A stretch of 12,426 nt of DNA from Candidatus Moraniibacteriota bacterium (GTDB taxonomy: Bacteria > Patescibacteriota > Minisyncoccia > Moranbacterales > GCA-2747515): assembly GCA_030592425.1 (NCBI GenBank), contig JAUVJK010000023.1:1-12426 (forward strand), written 5' to 3'. A model generated the notes under the pieces. It saw only the letters and a program-made list of their open reading frames with translations. It was not told the DNA's origin and did no database searches. Below are positions 5,382 through 12,395 of this stretch, in pieces. The first letter of the stretch is position 1; each line of letters opens with the position of its first letter. A program made the position numbers and the translations under genes.

Positions 5382-5999
5382 ATGAGGTTGCTTATAGGTT
5401 TTGTTCTTTTATGTATATGTACTTCATATGTACAGGCGCGTATATCCTTAGGACAATTAGAAAAGGAATTATCAGTTTTATCGGTAACGTGTTTTGGTAA
5501 ACAGAAACAAATTCAGGTGCTTTTAGAGAGCGCTGAGGTACATTTGATCTGTGGAAATCAGATTCAGAAATTGAAGGCTGTTGTTGTTGCGCGACATAAA
5601 TTTCACCATAATTATCCAGTTTTGCCACGAACAACATATATGACTAATGTTGAGCTTTTCCCGACATGGAAACGTACTAAATCAATGGTTGCTGAATCAT
5701 GTAAAAAGGGGCGGTGTGCATCTGATAGAGTCTATTATCATGGACAGTCATCAAATCCATTTAACCTTGGTAAAATTTTTCTTGAGGGGATGGGTGCAAT
5801 TCGTATTCATGATGTAGCACAGTCTCAAAAGAAACGATTACGTGTTTTTGAAAAGGAAATAGATCGTTATGCCTCAAGTGGATGTGTTAATCTAAAAACG
5901 CAAAGTTTGATGCGTTTACTGGCTTTTATTGGCTTTGATCCATTGGATAGATCTAACGATTCATATAAGAATATTCCTGTTATTTTTACAAATGGATAA
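5382..5999 (+). CDS. Exported L,D-transpeptidase (YkuD-type) family protein
   Basis: This 205-residue protein has an N-terminal signal segment (about 1-19, ending VQA). The C-terminal half carries the YkuD signature: IRIHD with His143, then SSGCVNL (165-171) with the probable catalytic Cys168. Such enzymes make 3-3 peptidoglycan cross-links or attach proteins to the wall, using the Cys as nucleophile outside the membrane. NPFNLGKIFLEGMGA (125-139) matches the strand region that precedes the His in the family. The residue after GCV is Asn170 rather than the commoner Arg. Four more cysteines (37, 57, 107, 112) lie in the mature part and could form disulfides. The start has a good Shine-Dalgarno, AGGAG (5370-5374), seven bases upstream. 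Codon use is more AT-rich than in its neighbours, with several ATA and TTA codons, suggesting separate ancestry. It has its own terminator. Confidence 0.8.
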   Translation: MRLLIGFVLLCICTSYVQARISLGQLEKELSVLSVTCFGKQKQIQVLLESAEVHLICGNQIQKLKAVVVARHKFHHNYPVLPRTTYMTNVELFPTWKRTKSMVAESCKKGRCASDRVYYHGQSSNPFNLGKIFLEGMGAIRIHDVAQSQKKRLRVFEKEIDRYASSGCVNLKTQSLMRLLAFIGFDPLDRSNDSYKNIPVIFTNG

Positions 6000-6020
6000 G
6001 ATTAATGATAAATTAGTAAT

Positions 6021-6049
6021 GTCACGTAGATCCTTACGTGGCTTTTTTA
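6021..6049 (+). terminator. Rho-independent terminator after the L,D-transpeptidase gene
   Basis: GTCACGTA (6021-6028) pairs with TACGTGGC (6035-6042), including one G-T pair, around the six-base loop GATCCT. A run of six T (6043-6048) follows. Confidence 0.87.
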
Positions 6050-6091
6050 TTGAGAAATAATATAGTGAATATGTTCATAATACACGAAATC

Positions 6092-6117
6092 TGATAGAAT
6101 AGAGATATTCTTATAAA
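6092..6117 (+). promoter_or_regulatory. Promoter-like elements ahead of the adaptor gene
   Basis: An extended -10-like TGA-TAGAAT (6092-6100) and a TATAAA box (6112-6117) lie 28 and 11 bases before the ATG at 6129. Neither gives room for a Shine-Dalgarno, and none is present. Which box is used cannot be told from sequence. Confidence 0.35.
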
Positions 6118-6128
6118 TTTATTACTTT

Positions 6129-7124
6129 ATGAAATTTTTGAAAAATAAGTGGTTGTGGATTATTGTGATCATTGTCGCAATTGGAGGCTTTTTCGTGTAT
6201 CAAAAGAGTCAAAAGACTGATGTCATTGAAGAAGTACAAGTTGTCACTAGTGATCTCTTGCAGTCATTTAATGTATCGGGAACGGTTGACCGCACGGATC
6301 GACTTGCTCTGGCTTTTCAAGCTTTTGGAACTGTGGAGAAAATCTACGTGGAGGAAGGTGATTCCGTGGAGGAAGGCGATCTTCTCGCAGAGCTTGGCTC
6401 CCCAACACTTAATGCACAATATCACGAGGCAAATCTTGCAGTACGATCTGCTGAACAGGAACTTCTGCTCGCTCGACGAAAATGGAAGGATCACAAACCG
6501 GAACAGCGAGAACAATTTCATCTTGCAGTCGATCAGGCGAAAGCGCGTCGAGGACAAGTTGCTTCAGAGTTGAATAAGACAAATTTATATGCACCACGTA
6601 GTGGGGTGATCACACAGATCAATGCAACAGAAGGAGAATTTGCAAAGGAGCAAAGTGTGATGTCTATCTCAGATGGACCTTTTCGGATCGAGGCATTGGT
6701 GTCAGAGATCGATGTACCACATCTCACACTTAAACAAACAGCACGCGCAACATTTGATGCAATGCCAGGCGAGGAATTGATTGCGACAGTGACCAAGATC
6801 GCACAACAAGCAACAATTATACAGGATGTCGTTTACTATGATGTGGAGTTTGACCTTAACGATCAACCAGATGCATTGCGTATCGGAATGAGTGCTGATG
6901 TGGACATTGTAATCGATGAGAAAAACAATATCATCGTGTTGCCACTTCGTGTGATCGAAGAAGATGAACAAGGTTTCTATGTCTTTGTGAATACTGATAC
7001 AAATGGCAGTGCAGAACGTCGTGCGATTGTCACAGGACTTGAGGGGGATGACGGTCGCGTTGAGATCGTTAGTGGTCTTTCCGAAGGGGAGGTAGTGATC
7101 GTTAAAGAACTGGAAGAAAAATAA
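6129..7124 (+). CDS. MacA/HlyD-like membrane fusion (adaptor) protein
   Basis: This 331-residue adaptor subunit belongs to an ABC-type exporter of the RND/MacA adaptor family. A basic N-terminus and one helix (about 8-24) anchor it, with the rest outside the membrane. The first biotinyl-lipoyl half is AFGTVEKIYVEEGDSVEEGDLL (about 66-86). A short alpha-helical hairpin follows (about 95-150). The second half is NLYAPRSGVITQINATEGEFA (about 152-172). Then come the beta-barrel (about 185-262, ending GMSADVDI) and a membrane-proximal domain (about 268-328, with LPLRVI and GLSEGEVVIV). The hairpin is short and no outer-membrane channel gene is near, which fits a single-membrane cell. The ATPase and two permeases follow, but a 185-base gap with its own -10 box separates them. 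Confidence 0.9.
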   Translation: MKFLKNKWLWIIVIIVAIGGFFVYQKSQKTDVIEEVQVVTSDLLQSFNVSGTVDRTDRLALAFQAFGTVEKIYVEEGDSVEEGDLLAELGSPTLNAQYHEANLAVRSAEQELLLARRKWKDHKPEQREQFHLAVDQAKARRGQVASELNKTNLYAPRSGVITQINATEGEFAKEQSVMSISDGPFRIEALVSEIDVPHLTLKQTARATFDAMPGEELIATVTKIAQQATIIQDVVYYDVEFDLNDQPDALRIGMSADVDIVIDEKNNIIVLPLRVIEEDEQGFYVFVNTDTNGSAERRAIVTGLEGDDGRVEIVSGLSEGEVVIVKELEEK

Positions 7125-7168
7125 ACAGTGAGAATAGATCATGAAAAGAAAATTATAACCTCCAAGTA

Positions 7169-7203
7169 AATTCCAAAAAACAAATACAAAATAACAAAAT
7201 GAA
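7169..7203 (+). repeat. Degenerate A-rich seven-base-period stretch
   Basis: The stretch divides into AATTCCA, AAAAACA, AATACAA, AATAACA and AAATGAA. All five units are seven bases long, A-rich and start with AA; four carry a C near the end. It lies in the gap between the adaptor and ATPase genes. The periodicity is weaker than at 3971-4004 and could be chance in A-rich DNA. Confidence 0.35.
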
Positions 7204-7252
7204 ATAAGGCAGGATAATCAGAATGTAATGGATTGTTTAAGAGTGTGAATAG

Positions 7253-7258
7253 TATAAT
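7253..7258 (+). promoter_or_regulatory. -10 box for the ABC ATPase gene
   Basis: A perfect TATAAT lies 51 bases before the ATG at 7310. Transcription from it would start near 7265, so the GACTTT repeat patch would form most of the 5' leader. TTGTTT at 7233-7238 is a possible -35 but with only 14 bases of spacing. Confidence 0.4.
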
Positions 7259-7266
7259 TTGTTTTT

Positions 7267-7306
7267 TTGACTTTATAGACTTTCAACTTTCTAACTTTCG
7301 ACTAAA
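7267..7306 (+). repeat. GACTTT-type short repeats before the ATPase start
   Basis: ACTTT begins at 7270, 7279, 7286 and 7294, with a final ACTAA at 7301, giving spacings of 9, 7, 8 and 7 bases. The patch ends a few bases before the ATG at 7310, which has no Shine-Dalgarno. A related patch in the opposite orientation lies at 12323-12354. Confidence 0.6.
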
Positions 7307-7309
7307 GCA

Positions 7310-8047
7310 ATGGCTCTTATTGAATGCAAAAATTTAACAAAAGTGTATGGCGCTGATGGTGAGAGTCAAACACATGCACTTTCTGGTGCAACATGTTCGA
7401 TCGAGAGTGGAGAGTTTATTGCGATCATGGGGCCATCAGGAAGTGGTAAATCAACACTGATGCAGATCATGGGGTTTTTGGATCATCAGACAGATGGTAC
7501 GTATTTTTTTGATGGGAAAGATGTTGCAACGCTAACAGATGATGAACGTGCCTACCGGCTTAATCAGAAAGTAGGCTTTGTTTTTCAATCATTTAATCTC
7601 CTGCCGCGTCTGAGCGTTTTTGAAAATGTTGCATTGCCACAGTCCTATGATTTTTATAATAAAAAGGTGAAAACAAAAGAACATTACGCGAAAGTAATGA
7701 AAGCTCTTGCGAGCGTTTCTTTGCAGGATCGTAAAGATCATTTGCCAAATCAACTCTCTGGTGGAGAAAAACAGAGGGCGGCGATCGCACGAGCTCTTGT
7801 AAATGAACCAACAGTAATTTTCGCTGATGAACCAACAGGAAATCTTGATTCTCACTCTGGTTTACAAGTAATGCGTACGCTACAAGCACTTCACAAGGAA
7901 GGTCACACTGTGATTCTTGTGACACATGAGCGTGATACAGCACAACATGCACAGCGTATTCTTCAAATGATCGATGGAAAAATTGCACAGGATAATGTTG
8001 TACAAGATCGACGAGACGCACTGAAAGAAGGAGGTTTGAAGAAATAG
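7310..8047 (+). CDS. MacB/LolD-type ABC transporter ATP-binding protein
   Basis: This 245-residue nucleotide-binding subunit belongs to the MacB/LolD/FtsE class. All motifs are intact: Walker A GPSGSGKST (41-49), Q-loop Gln93 in VFQSFNLLPRLSVFENVALP, signature LSGGEKQR (149-156), Walker B VIFADE (169-174), D-loop NLD (178-180) and the switch His206 in LVTHE. The protein is a stand-alone ATPase without the membrane domain that MacB carries fused. It should dimerise under the two permeases encoded next. The short C-terminal tail after 226 is charged and variable. Spacing to the first permease is 46 bases, so the ATPase and permeases are probably cotranscribed. Confidence 0.95.
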   Translation: MALIECKNLTKVYGADGESQTHALSGATCSIESGEFIAIMGPSGSGKSTLMQIMGFLDHQTDGTYFFDGKDVATLTDDERAYRLNQKVGFVFQSFNLLPRLSVFENVALPQSYDFYNKKVKTKEHYAKVMKALASVSLQDRKDHLPNQLSGGEKQRAAIARALVNEPTVIFADEPTGNLDSHSGLQVMRTLQALHKEGHTVILVTHERDTAQHAQRILQMIDGKIAQDNVVQDRRDALKEGGLKK

Positions 8048-8093
8048 AATAATGCTGAATATCTTTTTAAGTAGATCGTAACGGTGAGTATGT

Positions 8094-9338
8094 ATGGGTA
8101 AATTGATCACAACATCAGTGCGCTTGGCAATGGCGAATTTCGCTGCGGCAAAAGGACGAACATTCTTGACGATTTTGGGTATTGTGATCGGTATCGCTTC
8201 GGTGATCATTGTCATGGCAATTGGACGAAGCTCACAAGAATTAATTCTTGATCAAGTGCGTAGTATTGGTGCCACAACAATATCAGTGCTTCCGGGTGCA
8301 GCAGATGACGATGGACCACCAGCTGCTATCTTTGGGATCGAAACAAAGACGCTCACAGTTGAGGACCTTCATGCGATGAATAATCATACAAGTGTGCCAC
8401 ATAGTAAAGCAGTTTATGGCGTATCTAGTGGCAGTGTTATTGCGCAAGTTGGTTCAAATGCTCTGACTGTACCATTGTCTGGTGTGTCATCTGAATACCT
8501 TGTTGTAGAAAATATAGTTGTTGCATCTGGTCGTTTTTTCTCATCTCTTGATGATGCACATCAAAATCATGTTGTTGTTCTTGGTGCTGAAGCAGCTACG
8601 AATCTTTTTGGGCGTCGTGACCCTATTGATCAGTCTCTTTCTATCGGAAAGAAAAAATTCACTGTAATTGGCGTTTTTCCCGAGCGTGGATCAACAATTG
8701 TAAGCTCACCTGACAAGGAAATATTTGTTCCATTGGCGACAGCTCAAAAGAGTATTCTTGGTACGGATCACCTTAATCATATTCAGATGCGAGTTGATGA
8801 TATACAAAATATCGATCGTGCGATGGAGGATGTACGAATCCTCTTGCGAGCACGTCATAATATTGGGAACGGCATCGATGATTTTTCTGTTCGATCAATA
8901 GAAGCAGCTATGAATGTTTTGACAGATGTGACAAATGCAATCACATATTTTCTTGTGGCCGTTGCTGCAATTGCCCTTTTTGTTGGTGGTATTGGGATCA
9001 TGAATATTATGGTGATCTTGATGCATCAGAGAATTACGGAAATTGGTTTGCGGAAAGCACTTGGTGCGCGTCAGCGGGATATCTTCACACAATTCATTAC
9101 AGAATCAGTGATCCTTTCTTTTATTGGTGGCGTCGTTGGATTCCTTCTTGGCGCAACTGTTGCGGTGATCGTTGCATTTGTTGTGCAGACACTGGGTTAT
9201 ACGTGGCAATTGATCATTCCTTTTGATGCAGCAGCAATTGCAATTGCAATCACATTCTTTATTGGCTTGATATTTGGTTCTTATCCAGCATATGGCGCAT
9301 CAAAGATCTCTCCAATGGAAGCGCTTCGCTATCAATAG
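8094..9338 (+). CDS. MacB/FtsX-type ABC permease, first copy
   Basis: This 414-residue permease has the MacB topology: helix 1 (about 23-45), a large extracytoplasmic domain (about 46-275), then helices 2 (about 282-308), 3 (about 334-365) and 4 (about 376-397). The cytoplasmic coupling segment between helices 2 and 3 reads EIGLRKALGARQRDI (316-330), the hallmark that contacts the ATPase, and VGGIGIMNIM (298-307) precedes it. The end, SYPAYGASKISPMEALRYQ, is also typical. A weak Shine-Dalgarno, GGTGAG, lies five bases before the ATG. It is followed after 22 bases by a second permease of almost the same length and layout, so the pair probably form a heterodimer. Confidence 0.93.
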   Translation: MGKLITTSVRLAMANFAAAKGRTFLTILGIVIGIASVIIVMAIGRSSQELILDQVRSIGATTISVLPGAADDDGPPAAIFGIETKTLTVEDLHAMNNHTSVPHSKAVYGVSSGSVIAQVGSNALTVPLSGVSSEYLVVENIVVASGRFFSSLDDAHQNHVVVLGAEAATNLFGRRDPIDQSLSIGKKKFTVIGVFPERGSTIVSSPDKEIFVPLATAQKSILGTDHLNHIQMRVDDIQNIDRAMEDVRILLRARHNIGNGIDDFSVRSIEAAMNVLTDVTNAITYFLVAVAAIALFVGGIGIMNIMVILMHQRITEIGLRKALGARQRDIFTQFITESVILSFIGGVVGFLLGATVAVIVAFVVQTLGYTWQLIIPFDAAAIAIAITFFIGLIFGSYPAYGASKISPMEALRYQ

Positions 9339-9360
9339 AAAGATTATTTTTACTCTCCTT

Positions 9361-10602
9361 ATGACAAATCTATTTACAATCGTATGGCTCTCATTGCGGT
9401 CTTTGCGTGCAAATACGCTTAGGACGGTTTTGACGCTTTTGGGGATTGTTGTGAGTGTGATCGCAATTATGCTTATTGTTGCTCTTGGTGCCAATCTTAA
9501 ATCCTTTGTTGTGGGACAGATCGAACAGTTTGGGACTGATTATGTACAGATCGAGATCAAAGTACCACAAGCATCACCCTATGCGATCACAGAGCGTATT
9601 CGCACGTCTGTGACGACAATGACAATGGATGATGTCGAAATGATCGCAGCATTACCAAATGTCGCACTGGTCACACCGTACCTTATGGCGCAGGCGAAGA
9701 TCCAGTCAGAGAAAGATACGAAGAATGTGATGATCTTTGGCGTTGGATCTGCTTATGATCAGATCGATCAACAACTTGATTTCACGGAAGGAACTTTCTT
9801 TTCAGAGGAACAGGAGAAGTCGAGTGCGCGTGTTATTGTTCTTGGTCGAGATATTGCAGAGGACCTTTTTGGTGATAAAAGCGCTGTTGGCAGTACTGTA
9901 AAACTTGATGGAAGAACATATCGTATCGTCGGTGTTGCTGATGAGCGCGGTTCAATGGGTCCCTTTTCTTTTGATGAGATCGTCTATATCCCAACCTCTA
10001 CCGTGCAGAAAGTGATCTCTGGCGTTGATCATATTGATGCAATGACAGCAAAGGTCAAAAATGTTGATCGTATGGGGCAAACAGCACAGACAGCGGAACT
10101 TCTGATGCGACGAGCGCATAACATTACTGACCCAAATGATGATGATTTTTTCGTCTCAACACCAGACGAGTTAACAGCGCAGATGGGACAGATCTTTACG
10201 GCACTTAATATTCTTTTGCTTGCGCTTGCATCGATCTCACTACTTGTTGGCGGGGTAGGGATCATGAATGTGATGCTTGTTGCTGTGGAGGAGCGTTTAA
10301 GCGAAATTGGGCTACGGAAAGCGCTCGGTGCGCGGCATCATGATATTTTTGTGCAATATGTCACAGAATCTGTTGTGATCTCAATGATCGGTGCAACGAT
10401 CGGGATTGTGCTTTCTTACGTCCTTCTTTCCATTGCTTTTTGGTTTCTTGCGCAAAATAACTTTCTTTTTGATACGGTCATTCCTCTTTCAGCACCGATT
10501 ATTTCGATTACATTCTCGATTGTTGCAGGCCTTCTTTTTGGGATCTATCCCGCAAAGAAAGCCGTCCGTGTTTCTCCTATGGAAGCGATCCGTAATGAAT
10601 AG
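9361..10602 (+). CDS. MacB/FtsX-type ABC permease, second copy
   Basis: This 413-residue permease is a paralogue of the one upstream. Helix 1 is about 23-44, the extracytoplasmic domain about 45-275, and helices 2-4 about 277-309, 336-365 and 378-398. The coupling segment is EIGLRKALGARHHDI (315-329), offset by a single residue from the first permease. The end reads IYPAKKAVRVSPMEAIRNE. I placed the start at 9361 because the longer frame from 9274 would overlap the upstream gene by 65 bases and add residues before the usual short N-terminus. No Shine-Dalgarno is seen, so coupling to the upstream stop is likely. The outer domains have diverged much more than the membrane core. GATC is very frequent in this gene. 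Confidence 0.93.
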   Translation: MTNLFTIVWLSLRSLRANTLRTVLTLLGIVVSVIAIMLIVALGANLKSFVVGQIEQFGTDYVQIEIKVPQASPYAITERIRTSVTTMTMDDVEMIAALPNVALVTPYLMAQAKIQSEKDTKNVMIFGVGSAYDQIDQQLDFTEGTFFSEEQEKSSARVIVLGRDIAEDLFGDKSAVGSTVKLDGRTYRIVGVADERGSMGPFSFDEIVYIPTSTVQKVISGVDHIDAMTAKVKNVDRMGQTAQTAELLMRRAHNITDPNDDDFFVSTPDELTAQMGQIFTALNILLLALASISLLVGGVGIMNVMLVAVEERLSEIGLRKALGARHHDIFVQYVTESVVISMIGATIGIVLSYVLLSIAFWFLAQNNFLFDTVIPLSAPIISITFSIVAGLLFGIYPAKKAVRVSPMEAIRNE

Positions 10603-10613
10603 ATGTGTAGATA

Positions 10614-10622
10614 TGCTATGAT
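10614..10622 (+). promoter_or_regulatory. Extended -10 promoter giving a near-leaderless DUF2207 message
   Basis: TGC followed by TATGAT (10614-10622) is a strong extended -10 and ends only six bases before the ATG at 10629. Transcription would begin at or next to the start codon. There is no Shine-Dalgarno. The promoter sits in the 26-base gap after the second permease. Confidence 0.5.
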
Positions 10623-10628
10623 AAAAAT

Positions 10629-12317
10629 ATGATAAAAAATGTTTTACAATATAGTTTGATCTTCTTTAGCCTCTTTATATTTGTTGTGCACGTAAATGCG
10701 GCGGAGCAGATCAACGATTACAATACAACGATCATGGTTAATTCTGATGCGACGATCACTGTGACAGAGGAGATTGGCTATGATTTTGGTGATGCACAGA
10801 AGCATGGCATTTATCGTGATATCCCTGTGAAATACAAAGCACGTGGTGGTAATTATAAACTACGTGTAAGTAATGTTTCTGTCGTTGATGGCAAGGGTTC
10901 TTTATGGAACTTTATTGAACAAAAGAACGGTAATGATCTACGCATAAAGATCGGGGATGCAAACAAATATGTTACGGGAGAGAAAACATATATCATTACG
11001 TATACGGTTGCACGCGCCCTCAACTTTATTGATGGTCATCCAGAATTGTATTGGAATGTGATCGGTGATAATTGGAATGTGCCAATGGCGAAAGTACATG
11101 CACGCGTCTTTACATCAAATGGAATTGAGATCCAAGAGAACTCTTGTTTTGCTGGGGCAGTTGGAACGACTGATAGTTGCTTGAATCAGTTACTGTCAGA
11201 TGACAATGTTTACTTTGCGCATGAGAATCTTGGTCCACATGATGTTTTTACGATCGTTGTGGGATTACCAGAGGGAAGTATTAGAGAGCCTTCATTGTGG
11301 CAGGATATTTTGTGGATCGTAGAGGATAACTGGATCCTATTTATACCAGTGATCGTATTGATCGTGATGTCAACGTTGTGGTATCTTCGTGGGCGTGATC
11401 CACACGGACGGGGAACGATCGTACCAGAATATGATGCACCTGAAGATCTGACACCGTCAGAGATCGGAACGATCGTTGATGAAAATGCACACATGAAGGA
11501 TGTTTCTGCGATGTTCATTGATCTAGCAGTTCGTGGCTATCTCAAGATCAAGAAGATTGATAAGGACGGCATTTTCTCCAATGATGATTATGAATTGATC
11601 AAATTGAGGGACGAAAGTTCTCTAGCAGTAAAATTTGAAAAGGATTTCTTCCAGGCGATCTTTGGTACTGGGCAGAGTGTAAAACTTTCTGATCTTAAAA
11701 ACAAATTTTATAAAGATCTCTCAAGTATCCGCAGGGAGATCTATCAACAGACTGTGACGAAGCAGTACTTTGTCGCTAACCCAAAAAAGGTACGATCGTT
11801 GTATATCGGCATTGGTGGTTTCATGGCTTTTGCAGGATTCTTTGTTGGTGGGTTTGTCGGCGGTTACGGCATTCTTGCGCTTTCTATGTCTGGCGCGATT
11901 ATCGCCATTTTTGGTTTTTTCATGCCGCAACGAACAATGAAAGGCGCTCTGATGAGGGAACGTATTGAGGGATTGAAATTGTATCTTGAGACAGCGGAGA
12001 AGGATCGGATCAATTTCCATAATGCACCAGAGAAAAATCCAGAACGATTTGAGAAGCTCCTTCCGTATGCAATGGTGTTGGGTGTAGAAACGCAGTGGGC
12101 GCAGCAATTTGCGGATATCTATACACAAACGCCGCAGTGGTACGAAGGTTCAGGATCAATGAACTCACTTCTTTTGGCAAATAGTCTTTCAACATTTTCT
12201 TCGAAGGCTGGATCGACGATCGCGTCAAGTCCGTCATCAGCATCAAGTGGCGGAAGTGGATTTTCTGGTGGCGGAGGTGGTGGTGGCTTTGGTGGCGGAG
12301 GAGGCGGAAGCTGGTAG
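10629..12317 (+). CDS. DUF2207 family membrane protein with glycine-rich tail
   Basis: This 562-residue envelope protein is of unknown biochemical role. A signal segment (about 1-24, ending VNAA) leads into the extracytoplasmic DUF2207 domain (about 26-215), with the family's early GIYRDIPVKY (60-69) and ELYWNVIGDNWNVP (139-152). One helix follows (about 235-253). A cytoplasmic region carries PEYDAPEDLTPSEIGTI (266-282) and DVSAMFIDLAVRGYLKI (291-307), both conserved in the family. A closely spaced helix pair (about 390-432) comes next, then a soluble segment with LLPYAMVLGVETQWAQQF (477-494). The tail (about 507-562) is Ser/Gly-rich and ends in runs of glycine and Ser-Trp, also typical of the family. 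Cys173 and Cys184 could form a disulfide outside. It has its own promoter, repeat patch and terminator. Confidence 0.92.
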   Translation: MIKNVLQYSLIFFSLFIFVVHVNAAEQINDYNTTIMVNSDATITVTEEIGYDFGDAQKHGIYRDIPVKYKARGGNYKLRVSNVSVVDGKGSLWNFIEQKNGNDLRIKIGDANKYVTGEKTYIITYTVARALNFIDGHPELYWNVIGDNWNVPMAKVHARVFTSNGIEIQENSCFAGAVGTTDSCLNQLLSDDNVYFAHENLGPHDVFTIVVGLPEGSIREPSLWQDILWIVEDNWILFIPVIVLIVMSTLWYLRGRDPHGRGTIVPEYDAPEDLTPSEIGTIVDENAHMKDVSAMFIDLAVRGYLKIKKIDKDGIFSNDDYELIKLRDESSLAVKFEKDFFQAIFGTGQSVKLSDLKNKFYKDLSSIRREIYQQTVTKQYFVANPKKVRSLYIGIGGFMAFAGFFVGGFVGGYGILALSMSGAIIAIFGFFMPQRTMKGALMRERIEGLKLYLETAEKDRINFHNAPEKNPERFEKLLPYAMVLGVETQWAQQFADIYTQTPQWYEGSGSMNSLLLANSLSTFSSKAGSTIASSPSSASSGGSGFSGGGGGGGFGGGGGGSW

Positions 12318-12322
12318 CGATT

Positions 12323-12354
12323 AGTCTAAAGTAGTCAAGTCAAAAGTCTCTAAA
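12323..12354 (+). repeat. AGTC/CTAAAG short repeats after the DUF2207 gene
   Basis: AGTC occurs at 12323, 12333, 12338 and 12345, interleaved with CTAAAG twice (12326-12331 and 12350-12355). Read on the other strand this is GACTTTTGACTTGACT with flanking CTTTAG, the same vocabulary as the patch at 7267-7306 but inverted. Confidence 0.55.
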
Positions 12355-12395
12355 GAAATGGTCTTGTAAAGTTCTCGAATAAGAATACCAGCTTT

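Noticed and set aside
9274..9360. A longer start for the second permease
   Set aside because: It would overlap the first permease by 65 bases and add a stretch that permeases of this family lack; the ATG at 9361 gives a length matching the paralogue.
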